5,515 nucleotides of DNA from Chloroflexota bacterium (lineage in GTDB: Bacteria; Chloroflexota; Anaerolineae; Anaerolineales; Anaerolineaceae): positions 1 to 5,515 of the forward strand of contig JAJYJF010000186.1 in NCBI GenBank assembly GCA_021796375.1, in the 5' to 3' direction. The position numbers and the translations under genes were made by a program. This document shows positions 1-5,515 of the stretch, one piece after another. Position 1 is the stretch's first letter, and every line of letters starts with the position of its first letter. The notes under the pieces were generated by a model. The model ran no database searches, was not told the DNA's origin, and saw only the letters and a list, made by a program, of their open reading frames with translations.

Positions 1-226
1 TCCGGCCGACCTGTACAACGGCCGCGCCCTTCAAAAAGTCCATCACCGCGGTGCCCAGGCCGGCCAGCATCCCGGCGGCGCGCATGGCGTTGGTGCCCCC
101 GGTCCGGCCGCTTTCGATGGAGGTAATGTCCCTGCCGGTGCTGAACTTTACAATTAAAAACCCAAACGGGATCGAACCGACCAGGTAAGAACCCAGGAGG
201 AAAGCTGCAACCAGGTAAATGTGCAT
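1..226 (-). CDS. plsY: PlsY, acyl-phosphate:glycerol-3-phosphate acyltransferase (N-terminal part, cut by window edge)
   Basis: PlsY is an integral membrane enzyme that moves the acyl group from acyl-phosphate to glycerol-3-phosphate, giving lysophosphatidate, the first step of phospholipid synthesis in most bacteria. Reading the minus strand from the ATG at 226-224 gives 75 residues before the left edge; the family is usually about 200 residues, so roughly a third is present. Residues 1-27 form the first membrane segment with the signature GSIPFGFLI (17-25). ESGRTGGTNAMR (38-49) sits where the family has the glycine-rich SGN(I/P)GATNVLR motif, and D63 with K66-G67 match the conserved DxxKG. 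A GGAGG at 240-236, nine bases upstream, supports the start. The upstream JAMM gene ends 44 bases before it on the same strand, so it is probably the third gene of an operon. The exchange of SGNxGATN for SGRTGGTN is notable. Family assignment is firm despite truncation. Confidence 0.93.
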   Translation of the reverse strand, partial: MHIYLVAAFLLGSYLVGSIPFGFLIVKFSTGRDITSIESGRTGGTNAMRAAGMLAGLGTAVMDFLKGAAVVQVGR

Positions 227-270
227 GAAAAGTTGCCTCCAGCTAGAATAACCCCGGAATCTCCGGTTCG

Positions 271-693
271 TTATCGAAGGACGATCGGGATTTCTCGGGC
301 CGGCGTGATGTCCATGTCAAACGCTCGCACGGTCCATCCCGCCGGGTCCGCGCCGGGCTCCGCAGACCAGATCAGGTATACCACGCCAGGATATGCAAAT
401 TCTTCCACATCGGTTGGGGAAGGATGCGGGGGTCCGTGCGGGTGAGAATGATAGATCGCGACCAGCTCCAGCCCAGCCGCTTCGATCTGCTGCAATCCGC
501 GCAGCTGCTCTAGAGGATCCATCTCAAACCGGGTGGCACTGTGCAGCCGGTTGGCCACCGGGAAGGTGCGTTCCGCCTCACCCGGCCGGCCGGCGGCCAT
601 CCCGCAGGCCTCCTCCGGCGCCCAGCCCGCGACCTCAGCGCGCATCGCCGCGAAAACCGCCTCCTGGAGAACGAATTCAGTCGGGCCGGCCAT
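271..693 (-). CDS. JAMM/MPN-domain (M67 family) zinc metalloprotease
   Basis: This encodes a 140-residue protein that is essentially one MPN domain. The JAMM zinc site is complete: the catalytic glutamate in PEEACG (E28 of EACG), the ligands H82 and H84 in HSHP, then S92 and D95 in PSPTD. Members of this bacterial single-domain group hydrolyse peptide or isopeptide bonds, and the best known case (mycobacterial Mec+) releases cysteine from a ubiquitin-like sulfur carrier; the substrate here is unknown and no ubiquitin-like or ThiF/cysteine synthase gene lies in the window. There is no signal peptide or membrane segment, so it is probably cytoplasmic. I chose ATG 693, one base after the stop of the preceding membrane protein gene (TGAGATG), which suggests translational coupling. 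An in-frame TTG at 702 would add three residues and overlap that gene, but neither start has a strong ribosome binding site. plsY begins 44 bases downstream. Confidence 0.9.
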   Translation of the reverse strand: MAGPTEFVLQEAVFAAMRAEVAGWAPEEACGMAAGRPGEAERTFPVANRLHSATRFEMDPLEQLRGLQQIEAAGLELVAIYHSHPHGPPHPSPTDVEEFAYPGVVYLIWSAEPGADPAGWTVRAFDMDITPAREIPIVLR

Positions 694-694
694 C

Positions 695-1549
695 TCATCC
701 AAAAAATACTGCCAATCCCCACAGCACAGCCATCAGAATGACCGGCTCGATCAGCCAGCTCCGTTTTGGACGGCCTTCTTCGTAGGCGGCTGCCAGCATG
801 GTCAGCGCGTACGCCGGCGCCAGAAGGGCCAGCCCGAACGCGATGGGCCCGATCGGCCAGTAGTGCAGCCCGGCGGCCATGTTCCCCACCAGGATGGCAA
901 TCCCCGCTGCCCAGGTAAACATCCACCGGCCGCAGCGCAGGTACAGCGTTCTCAGGCTTACCAACCCCGCCGCCGGTACAAGCGCCGCCAGCAGCAGGTA
1001 AAGCCGCAGCCCGGCCTCCCGGACCGCGATAGCCAGGATCAGGAAGAGCGCAAAAGACAGCGCGGTCAGCCCGGCCGTCGCCGCCGGATGGCGCAGATCG
1101 GCGGCATCGACGACGACGTACTCCGCGAGGAAAACCAGCAGGAGCAGCCCCCCACCCATGGCGAAAACAATCCACCATTCGATCCCGGTGGCCAGGCTGC
1201 CGAGCGGTACGCCGATCACCAGCGCGGTGAGGGAAGGCAGGAGCCAGTGGTGCATCACCTGCCTGCGCGGCACCCCGGCCAGCGCGGGATGATCCTGCAG
1301 GAGCCAGTCCATCCCCGAGGCCGCCAGGATGGCGACCAGGACTGAAACGATCGTCTGAAAGTTGATCGGGAAGGCCAGGTACAGGCCGGCCACCTGGCTC
1401 GCCAGCACCCGCTCCGGAAAATTGATCAGGCGGGTCAGGGCGTAGGCCAGCAGGATCATCGCCCACAGAACGCTCAAACGATCGACATCTGGCAGGATAC
1501 GCTTCCGGTCCACGACCCCGATTTTAACCCGCCCGGCGCCTTTCTGCAT
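695..1549 (-). CDS. Polytopic membrane protein of unknown function
   Basis: The 284-residue product is very hydrophobic, with about eight or nine predicted membrane segments: roughly 24-44, 50-78 (one or two), 102-119, 124-143, 157-176, 181-198, 210-227, 233-254 and 266-283. Basic residues near the N terminus (K3, R7, K9, R16, K17, R18) and the stretch RPKR (260-263) before the last helix suggest cytoplasmic faces by the positive-inside rule. I see no catalytic motif, nucleotide-binding site or transporter signature. It may belong to one of the uncharacterised Chloroflexota-restricted DUF families (DUF5656 comes to mind, unverified). I chose ATG 1549 because AGGCGG (1561-1556) lies six bases upstream; a TTG at 1579 would add ten charged residues. 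The stop is one base before the JAMM start, so the two are very likely co-transcribed and translationally coupled. The frame is open throughout and its hydrophobic pattern is coherent, unlike overlapping frames. Confidence 0.82.
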   Translation of the reverse strand: MQKGAGRVKIGVVDRKRILPDVDRLSVLWAMILLAYALTRLINFPERVLASQVAGLYLAFPINFQTIVSVLVAILAASGMDWLLQDHPALAGVPRRQVMHHWLLPSLTALVIGVPLGSLATGIEWWIVFAMGGGLLLLVFLAEYVVVDAADLRHPAATAGLTALSFALFLILAIAVREAGLRLYLLLAALVPAAGLVSLRTLYLRCGRWMFTWAAGIAILVGNMAAGLHYWPIGPIAFGLALLAPAYALTMLAAAYEEGRPKRSWLIEPVILMAVLWGLAVFFG

Positions 1550-1555
1550 AGGACC

Positions 1556-1561
1556 CCGCCT
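1556..1561 (-). promoter_or_regulatory. Ribosome binding site of the minus-strand membrane protein gene
   Basis: On the minus strand AGGCGG matches the Shine-Dalgarno consensus AGGAGG at five of six positions and is six bases ahead of ATG 1549. It favours this start over the TTG at 1579, which has no comparable element. Confidence 0.5.
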
Positions 1562-1564
1562 GGA

Positions 1565-1593
1565 TTGATTCTTGCACAATCCCCCGGAATATT
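1565..1593 (+). promoter_or_regulatory. Candidate sigma-70-type promoter for the propeller gene
   Basis: TTGATT (1565-1570) and AATATT (1588-1593) are separated by 17 bases and each matches the housekeeping consensus at four of six positions. The AT-rich stretch stands out in a GC-rich setting. Transcription would start near 1600, leaving a leader of about 27 bases that contains the GGAGG ribosome binding site. The -10 lies inside the palindrome GGAATATTCC (1586-1595). This is a weak match, based on position and spacing only. Confidence 0.3.
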
Positions 1594-1626
1594 CCCGGAA
1601 AACGGATTGCCCGGAGGCGCGCTCCT

Positions 1627-2850
1627 ATGAGAAAAATAACCGCCGCAGCCGCTCGAACGCTTATCCTTCTTCTCTGGGTAAGCGCCGCCAGGCCGGTGAA
1701 AGCCCAGCAGGAATTACCGTATCACCTCTATTTACCCCTGGTCGCGCACGCAGGGTACATTTACCTTCCACTTATATCCAATGTGACGCCGCAGTCCAGC
1801 GTGCCGCCGGGCGGCACGATCACCGCCGTGGTCTTCGATCCGGTCACGCCGCAGACGATCTACGCGGCCTCGTTCGATGGCGGGGTGTATAAGAGCACGA
1901 ACGGCGGGATTTCCTGGTTCCAGGTGAACAACGGCCTGCCGACCGTTGAAATCAACACGCTCGCGATCGACCCCACCGATCCCTCTGTGCTGTACGCGGG
2001 TCCGTACCGGTATGGGATTTACAAAACGTCGGACGGCGGTCTCACCTGGGTGAAGGCGAGCAGCGGCCTGCCCGACCAGACGATCGCCTACTCCATCGCG
2101 GTGAACCCGGCTGCTCCTCAGACCGTCTATGTCGGCTTCCGAATCTACATCTCGGGGTGGGGGCCGCCCTGGTACGGCGGTATCTACAAAAGCACGGACG
2201 GCGGTCTCACCTGGAGTGCGGCCTTTATCAATATCGGCGGATCTGGCGAGCAGGATTGGGTTTACTCCCTGGAGCTCGACCCATCCTCCCCAAGCACCAT
2301 CTACGCCGCAGCTCACGAGACCGGGATGTACCGCTCCCGCGACAGCGGCAAGACCTGGCAGCCCATCGACACCGGCCTGACGGACCTGACCACCCGCACG
2401 GTAATCGCCGACCCAGGCAACCCGGCGGTCCTGTATACGGCTACCTGGCACCGGAACGGAGTGTTTAAAAGCCTGGACCATGGCGATACCTGGACGAGCT
2501 ACCGGGATGGATCGTACGGAGGAAAGTTCATGCAGCTGGCGCTCGATCCAAAAAATACCGCGACCCTTTATGCGGCGACCGAGAACCTTGGGATCTTGAA
2601 AAGCACCAGCGCCGGCACGAGCTGGTTTAACGTTTTGGGCAGCCCGACGTTCTTTTATTGTATTGCGGTGGATCCCGCCAACAGCAGCATCCTCCTGGCC
2701 GGCGCCAGCGCGGCGGGCCTGTGGGAGAGCGCCGATCACGGCGCCACCTGGTCGCAGGTCCATTGGGGCTTTACCTCGACCGGGAAAATCACCGATCTCA
2801 GCACCCTGCCCGATTTCAGCGCGGAAGATCCCCTCCCGCCTCCGCGCTGA
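1627..2850 (+). CDS. Secreted seven-bladed BNR/Asp-box beta-propeller protein
   Basis: The 407-residue product has a typical signal peptide: basic MRK, a hydrophobic core (about 5-20) and a likely cleavage after VKA at residue 26. Two tandem YLPLV-like segments follow (35-39 and 46-50), then seven repeats of about 42-55 residues filling 60-390. Each repeat has a strand of the type DPxxPxxxYAA and an Asp-box: residues 90-97, 134-141, 189-196, 237-244, 282-289, 326-333 and 368-375, consensus SxDxGxTW. Seven repeats predict a closed seven-bladed propeller like the sortilin/Vps10 and BNR-glycosidase folds. No sialidase catalytic arginine triad or other active site is evident, so a binding or scaffold role outside the membrane is more likely than an enzyme, though this is inference. 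There is no C-terminal anchor or LPXTG-like signal; the end is proline-rich. The ATG is supported by GGAGG at 1613-1617, nine bases upstream. It is transcribed alone or with the following membrane gene, 53 bases on. Confidence 0.9.
   Translation: MRKITAAAARTLILLLWVSAARPVKAQQELPYHLYLPLVAHAGYIYLPLISNVTPQSSVPPGGTITAVVFDPVTPQTIYAASFDGGVYKSTNGGISWFQVNNGLPTVEINTLAIDPTDPSVLYAGPYRYGIYKTSDGGLTWVKASSGLPDQTIAYSIAVNPAAPQTVYVGFRIYISGWGPPWYGGIYKSTDGGLTWSAAFINIGGSGEQDWVYSLELDPSSPSTIYAAAHETGMYRSRDSGKTWQPIDTGLTDLTTRTVIADPGNPAVLYTATWHRNGVFKSLDHGDTWTSYRDGSYGGKFMQLALDPKNTATLYAATENLGILKSTSAGTSWFNVLGSPTFFYCIAVDPANSSILLAGASAAGLWESADHGATWSQVHWGFTSTGKITDLSTLPDFSAEDPLPPPR
1720..1782 (+). repeat. Tandem YLPLV-like segments just after the signal peptide
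   Basis: Codons 32-52 of the propeller protein contain two copies, YLPLV (35-39) and YLPLI (46-50), 11 residues apart, each preceded by an aromatic-hydrophobic pair (YHL, GYI). Similar single segments recur near the ends of exported Chloroflexota proteins in my experience; their function is unknown to me. Confidence 0.6.
1894..2751 (+). repeat. Seven Asp-box (BNR) repeats within the propeller gene
   Basis: This span covers the first through seventh Asp-box of the encoded propeller. Starts of successive boxes are 44, 55, 48, 45, 44 and 42 residues apart. The longer second interval carries a Trp/Tyr/Gly/Pro-rich insertion (about 170-185). The aspartate at box position 3 is replaced by Asn in box 1 (N92) and Ser in box 6 (S328); the glycine and the final tryptophan are kept in all seven. 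Confidence 0.88.
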
Positions 2851-2875
2851 CGCGCGCTGGGCCGCGGGCCAGGTG

Positions 2876-2884
2876 TGGTAAAAT
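2876..2884 (+). promoter_or_regulatory. Extended -10 promoter candidate for the second membrane protein gene
   Basis: TGG followed by TAAAAT fits the extended -10 form TGnTATAAT with one mismatch in the hexamer, in an otherwise GC-rich gap. No -35 is visible at the proper distance, as is common for extended -10 promoters. Transcription would start near 2891, about 13 bases before the ATG at 2904, giving a very short leader. Confidence 0.45.
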
Positions 2885-2903
2885 CAAGTGTTGGGATACT
2901 GCC

Positions 2904-3917
2904 ATGAATAAGATGACCACTCATGTTGAAACAGCTCAGATCACGCCGCCCAGGCTCATCACCTCGCTGCGCTCCGGTTTTGATGCCGTTGCCACCCACA
3001 TCGGCTTGATCCTTTTTCCGGTCATCCTGGATCTCTTCCTCTGGTTCGGCCCGCATTTCAGCCTCAAATCTCTGCTGCTGCCGCTGATCACAAGCATCTC
3101 CAAAACGCCGGGGATGGATTCCCCGCAACTCAGCGACCTGATGAGCACCACCCGCGACCTGTGGCAGGCGTTCGCGCAGCAGTTCAACCTGGCCTCCCTG
3201 CTGCGAACCTATCCAATCGGGATCCCCAGCCTGGAATCGGGCCTGCTGCCGCAGCATACGCCCCTGGGCAGCCCGATCACGATTACGATCCCATCCATGG
3301 GCGGGGTGTTTATGACCTCCCTGGTCCTCTATCTGATCGGCCTGGTGGGCGGCAGCCTGTACTTCGCTGCGGTCGCCGGGGCGCTGGCGGTCAAGCCGGC
3401 GGAAGGAGACGTGAAGTCTCCGACGTGGTCCGCCGGGCAGACCATCCTGCTGGCCCTGGGGTGGCTCGTGCTGCTGCTGGTCATCAGCATCCCGGGGGTG
3501 ATCGTCATCACCATCCTGGCGCTAATCAGCCCGGTGGTCGCCCAGATCGGGACGCTCCTCCTGGGCGTCGCGGTGATCTGGCTGCTGGTCCCGCTGCTTT
3601 TTTCGCCGCACGGGATCTTCATGTTTCACCAAAACGCGCTGACCTCGATGCTGAACAGCGTCCGTCTGGTGCGCGTCCTCCTGCCGGGCACCGGGCTCTT
3701 CTTCCTGACGATCGTCATCCTCAGCCAGGGTCTGGACCTGCTGTGGCAGGTCCCCCCGGATACCTCCTGGATGTCGCTGGTCGCGATCGCCGGGCATGGA
3801 TTTGTCACGACCGCGCTGGTCGCCGCCAGCTTCGCCTACTATCGAGATGCCACGACGTTCGTCCGAGATCTGGCCAGCCGGCCGGCCGAATCCCAGCAGA
3901 CGCGCTTGAAAATATAA
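2904..3917 (+). CDS. Six-helix membrane protein of unknown function upstream of gyrB
   Basis: I chose ATG 2904 (337 residues); the frame is open further upstream, but that part overlaps the propeller gene and lacks its own signals. A GGGA at 2893-2896 is a weak ribosome binding site, and ATG 2913 is an alternative. About six membrane segments are seen: 33-49, 133-163, 179-206, 210-233, 261-281 and 290-313. Between the first two lies a polar region of about 80 residues (52-132), probably outside or lying on the membrane. The stretch from N244 to R257, with a small-residue helix leading to SVRLVR just before a membrane segment, recalls the pattern in the GPDPase-membrane-domain/YciC-like families, but this is only resemblance. 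The C-terminal tail (314-337) is polar and probably cytoplasmic. There is no recognisable enzyme motif. The gene precedes gyrB on the same strand by 121 bases, a gap that appears to hold a separate promoter. Confidence 0.82.
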   Translation: MNKMTTHVETAQITPPRLITSLRSGFDAVATHIGLILFPVILDLFLWFGPHFSLKSLLLPLITSISKTPGMDSPQLSDLMSTTRDLWQAFAQQFNLASLLRTYPIGIPSLESGLLPQHTPLGSPITITIPSMGGVFMTSLVLYLIGLVGGSLYFAAVAGALAVKPAEGDVKSPTWSAGQTILLALGWLVLLLVISIPGVIVITILALISPVVAQIGTLLLGVAVIWLLVPLLFSPHGIFMFHQNALTSMLNSVRLVRVLLPGTGLFFLTIVILSQGLDLLWQVPPDTSWMSLVAIAGHGFVTTALVAASFAYYRDATTFVRDLASRPAESQQTRLKI

Positions 3918-3957
3918 GGCCGCTGGGGGAGAGTGCCGGTTTATTCCACTCAGATCT

Positions 3958-3986
3958 TCTACATCGGAAGTCTGGTCCTGAATAAT
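3958..3986 (+). promoter_or_regulatory. Candidate gyrB promoter
   Basis: TCTACA (3958-3963, four of six matches to TTGACA) and AATAAT (3981-3986, five of six matches to TATAAT) are 17 bases apart, and TG directly precedes the -10. The predicted start, near 3993, would leave a gyrB leader of about 46 bases. The gap between the upstream gene and gyrB is AT-richer than either gene, as expected for a promoter. Confidence 0.45.
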
Positions 3987-4017
3987 GGTATGTGATGGGG
4001 AGTGAAATTACCATCAC
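3985..4017 (+). promoter_or_regulatory. Overlapping, mutually exclusive inverted repeats in the gyrB leader
   Basis: GTGATGG (3992-3998) pairs perfectly with CCATCAC (4011-4017) across a 12-base loop. The same right arm can instead pair through TACCAT (4009-4014) with ATGGTA (3985-3990), which overlaps the proposed -10. The first could form a hairpin at the 5' end of the gyrB transcript or act as an operator; no U-tract follows, so it is not an intrinsic terminator. Confidence 0.45.
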
Positions 4018-4026
4018 GGTTAGCGT

Positions 4027-4031
4027 GGAGG
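4027..4031 (+). promoter_or_regulatory. Ribosome binding site that fixes the GTG start of gyrB
   Basis: GGAGG lies seven bases before the GTG at 4039. No ATG lies in frame between the ribosome binding site and the conserved GyrB N terminus, so this element decides the start. Confidence 0.8.
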
Positions 4032-4038
4032 ATTTAAA

Positions 4039-5515
4039 GTGACCGAAGCAATTAAGATCAGCTCTTACGGGGCAAAGGATATTCAGGTGCTGGAAGGCCT
4101 GGAAGCGGTCCGCCGCCGGCCCGGGATGTACGTGGGCGGGACGGATCTCAAAGCCTTGCACCACCTGGTTTACGAGGTCGTCGATAACTCGATCGACGAG
4201 GCCATGAACGGCCCGTGCGACCGCATCGAAATCACCATCCACGCCGACAGCAGCGTGACGGTTGCCGATAACGGGCGCGGTATTCCGGTTGACATTCACC
4301 CCGAGAAGAAAAAATCCGCCCTGGAGGTCGTGATGACCACGCTGCACGCCGGCGGGAAGTTCGGCGGCGGCAGCTACAAAGTCTCCGGCGGGCTGCACGG
4401 CGTGGGCGTTTCGGCCGTCAACGCGCTTTCAGAATGGTGCGAGGTGGAAGTCCGGCGCGACGGCCAGGTGTGGTTCCAGCGCTACGTGCGCGGCATCCCC
4501 CAGGAACCGGTCAAAGCCATCGGCAAGGTCAAGCCGGATGTGACCGGCACCCAGACCACCTTCAAATTTGACACCGAGCTGTTCAAAGGCGACCTGGACT
4601 ACAAGTTCGACACCCTGGTCCAGCGCTTCCGCGAGATGGCCTTCGTCACCCGCGGGGTGACCATTTATCTGAACGACGAGCGGGCCTACCGCGAGATGAC
4701 CTTCCATTTCGAGGGCGGGATCACCTCCTTCGTGCGCTACCTGAACCGCAACCGCGAGGTGCTCCACCCGGTGGTGCACGTTGAAAAAGAGATCGAGAAT
4801 ATCAACATCGAGGCTGCGATCCAGTACACGGATTCCTACCAGGAATCGGTGTATTCGTTCGCCAATACCATCAACACGATCGACGGCGGCACCCACCTGA
4901 CCGGCCTGCGCGCCGCGATCACCCGCGTGGTCAACGATTTTGCCCGCCGCAACAACTTCTTAAAAGATCAAGACCCGAACTTCTCCGGCGATGACACCCG
5001 CGAAGGCCTGACCGCCATCATCAGCATCAAACATCCCGACCCGCAGTTCGAGAGCCAGACGAAAGTCAAGCTGATGAACCCCGAGGTGCAGACCTACGCC
5101 ACGCAGGTGATCGGGGAAGAGTTCGGGCGGTTCCTCGAAGAAAATCCTTCCGCCGCCAAGGCGATCATTTCCAAATGCCTCACCTCCGCCCGCGCGCGGG
5201 ATGCCGCCCGCAAGGCGCGCGATCTGGTCATCCGCAAATCCGCCCTGGAGAGCCTGACCCTGCCGGGCAAGCTCGCCGACTGCTCCGACCGCGACAGCTC
5301 CAAAACGGAGCTATACATCGTTGAGGGGGAGAGCGCAGGCGGATCGGCCAAGCAGGGCCGCGACCGTCACTTCCAGGCCATCCTGCCTCTGCGCGGGAAG
5401 ATCGTCAACACCGAGCGCACCCGCCTGGATAAAATCCTGGGCAACAACGAGGTCAAGGCGCTCATCTCCGCGCTGGGCACCGGCATCGGGGATAACTTCG
5501 ACCTGACCAACCTGC
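4039..5515 (+). CDS. gyrB: DNA gyrase subunit B (GyrB), N-terminal part, cut by window edge
   Basis: GyrB supplies the ATPase of DNA gyrase, the type IIA topoisomerase that introduces negative supercoils together with GyrA. The frame starts at GTG 4039 and stays open for 492 codons to the right edge; full-length GyrB is usually about 640 residues or longer. The GHKL ATPase domain shows [17 protein letters not shown] (17-33), the catalytic E46 and Mg-binding N50 in [17 protein letters not shown] (77-83) and the lid/GxHGxG region [15 protein letters not shown] (117-131). The transducer domain carries IDGGTHLTG (281-289) and the QTK loop (340-342). TOPRIM begins with [18 protein letters not shown] (426-443), catalytic E429, followed by LPLRGKIVN (449-457) and an [12 protein letters not shown] block. 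KQGRDR and this block favour GyrB over ParE, which usually has KQARDR. R140 aligns with the coumarin-contacting R136 of E. coli. E431 replaces the usual aspartate of EGDSAGG. Confidence 0.96.
   Translation, partial: MTEAIKISSYGAKDIQVLEGLEAVRRRPGMYVGGTDLKALHHLVYEVVDNSIDEAMNGPCDRIEITIHADSSVTVADNGRGIPVDIHPEKKKSALEVVMTTLHAGGKFGGGSYKVSGGLHGVGVSAVNALSEWCEVEVRRDGQVWFQRYVRGIPQEPVKAIGKVKPDVTGTQTTFKFDTELFKGDLDYKFDTLVQRFREMAFVTRGVTIYLNDERAYREMTFHFEGGITSFVRYLNRNREVLHPVVHVEKEIENINIEAAIQYTDSYQESVYSFANTINTIDGGTHLTGLRAAITRVVNDFARRNNFLKDQDPNFSGDDTREGLTAIISIKHPDPQFESQTKVKLMNPEVQTYATQVIGEEFGRFLEENPSAAKAIISKCLTSARARDAARKARDLVIRKSALESLTLPGKLADCSDRDSSKTELYIVEGESAGGSAKQGRDRHFQAILPLRGKIVNTERTRLDKILGNNEVKALISALGTGIGDNFDLTNL

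Larger units (their letters stand above)
1550..1626. promoter_or_regulatory. Divergent intergenic region with 10-bp palindrome
   Basis: This 77-base gap separates the divergently transcribed membrane protein and propeller genes and must hold the plus-strand promoter and probably the minus-strand one. It contains the perfect palindrome GGAATATTCC (1586-1595), overlapped on the right by TTCCCGGAA (1592-1600), a second short dyad. I could not find a convincing -10/-35 pair for the minus strand. Confidence 0.45.

Noticed and set aside
509..520. TCTAGAGGATCC, identical to part of a common cloning-vector polylinker (adjacent XbaI and BamHI sites).
   Set aside because: It is in frame inside the JAMM gene, where it encodes part of MDPLEQLRG, a normal segment of the family, and the flanks show no vector sequence. 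Chance match.
510..1466. A 318-codon minus-strand frame overlapping the membrane protein and JAMM genes.
   Set aside because: Composition is Gly/Arg/Ala-rich without domains; the two overlapped frames have membrane helices and a complete JAMM site respectively.
1732..2763. A 343-codon open frame on the minus strand opposite the propeller gene.
   Set aside because: Its product is low-complexity, Arg/Gly/Val-rich with no domain, and it is the antisense shadow of a repeat-rich GC-rich gene whose own frame gives a signal peptide and clear repeats.
2843..2856. Hairpin CGCGC-TGAC-GCGCG across the propeller stop codon, followed by GGCC-GCG-GGCC (2860-2870), as a terminator.
   Set aside because: No T-run follows either stem, and short GC dyads are expected by chance in this composition.
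3918..3957. Possible terminator between the second membrane protein gene and gyrB.
   Set aside because: There is a short T-rich stretch (GGTTTATT), but the preceding bases form at most a three-base-pair stem.
3161..3985. A 274-codon plus-strand frame overlapping the second membrane protein gene.
   Set aside because: It encodes a Gly/Arg/Pro/Ala-rich sequence typical of an out-of-frame read of GC-rich DNA, while the overlapped frame gives coherent membrane helices.
3805..4398. A 197-codon minus-strand frame crossing the gap before gyrB.
   Set aside because: It is antisense to the conserved GyrB N terminus and the end of the membrane protein gene, and shows no recognisable domain.
1..5515. 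A defence island, CRISPR array, mobile element or phage region.
   Set aside because: No direct-repeat array, transposase, integrase, attachment site or defence-domain protein is visible; all recognisable genes are chromosomal housekeeping or envelope genes.

Overview
This 5.5 kb, GC-rich window looks like chromosomal DNA of a Chloroflexota bacterium, most likely of the Anaerolineae type. The grounds are the short 'YLPLV' segments after the signal peptide of the secreted propeller protein, which I know as recurrent in Chloroflexota exported proteins, and the 'SGRTGGTN' version of the PlsY motif. This placement is inference from recognition, not from a search. There are no tRNA, rRNA, CRISPR or transposon signatures. 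Coding density is high and the genes look intact; the two end genes are cut by the window edges.

Layout. Positions 1-1549 carry three genes on the minus strand, read right to left: a polytopic membrane protein of unknown function (1549 to 695), a single-domain JAMM/MPN metalloprotease (693 to 271) whose start lies one base after the preceding stop, and the N-terminal third of the acyl-phosphate glycerol-3-phosphate acyltransferase PlsY (226 to the left edge). Spacing suggests one operon. A 77-base divergent gap (1550-1626) contains a small palindrome and a possible plus-strand promoter. Positions 1627-2850 encode a secreted seven-repeat BNR/Asp-box beta-propeller. A 53-base gap with an extended -10 element leads to a second unknown membrane protein (2904-3917). 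A 121-base gap then holds a promoter candidate, a pair of mutually exclusive inverted repeats and a strong ribosome binding site. From 4039 to the right edge runs gyrB, starting with GTG and covering the ATPase, transducer and start of the TOPRIM domains.

How the genes fit together. gyrB and plsY are housekeeping genes (DNA supercoiling and the first acylation of phospholipid synthesis). The JAMM protease and the two membrane proteins have no assignable pathway from sequence alone. The propeller protein is exported and probably acts at or outside the cell surface. I see no evidence of a defence island, phage or other mobile system. The most unusual items are the tandem YLPLV segments, the alternative hairpins ahead of gyrB, and the coupled membrane protein-JAMM pair.
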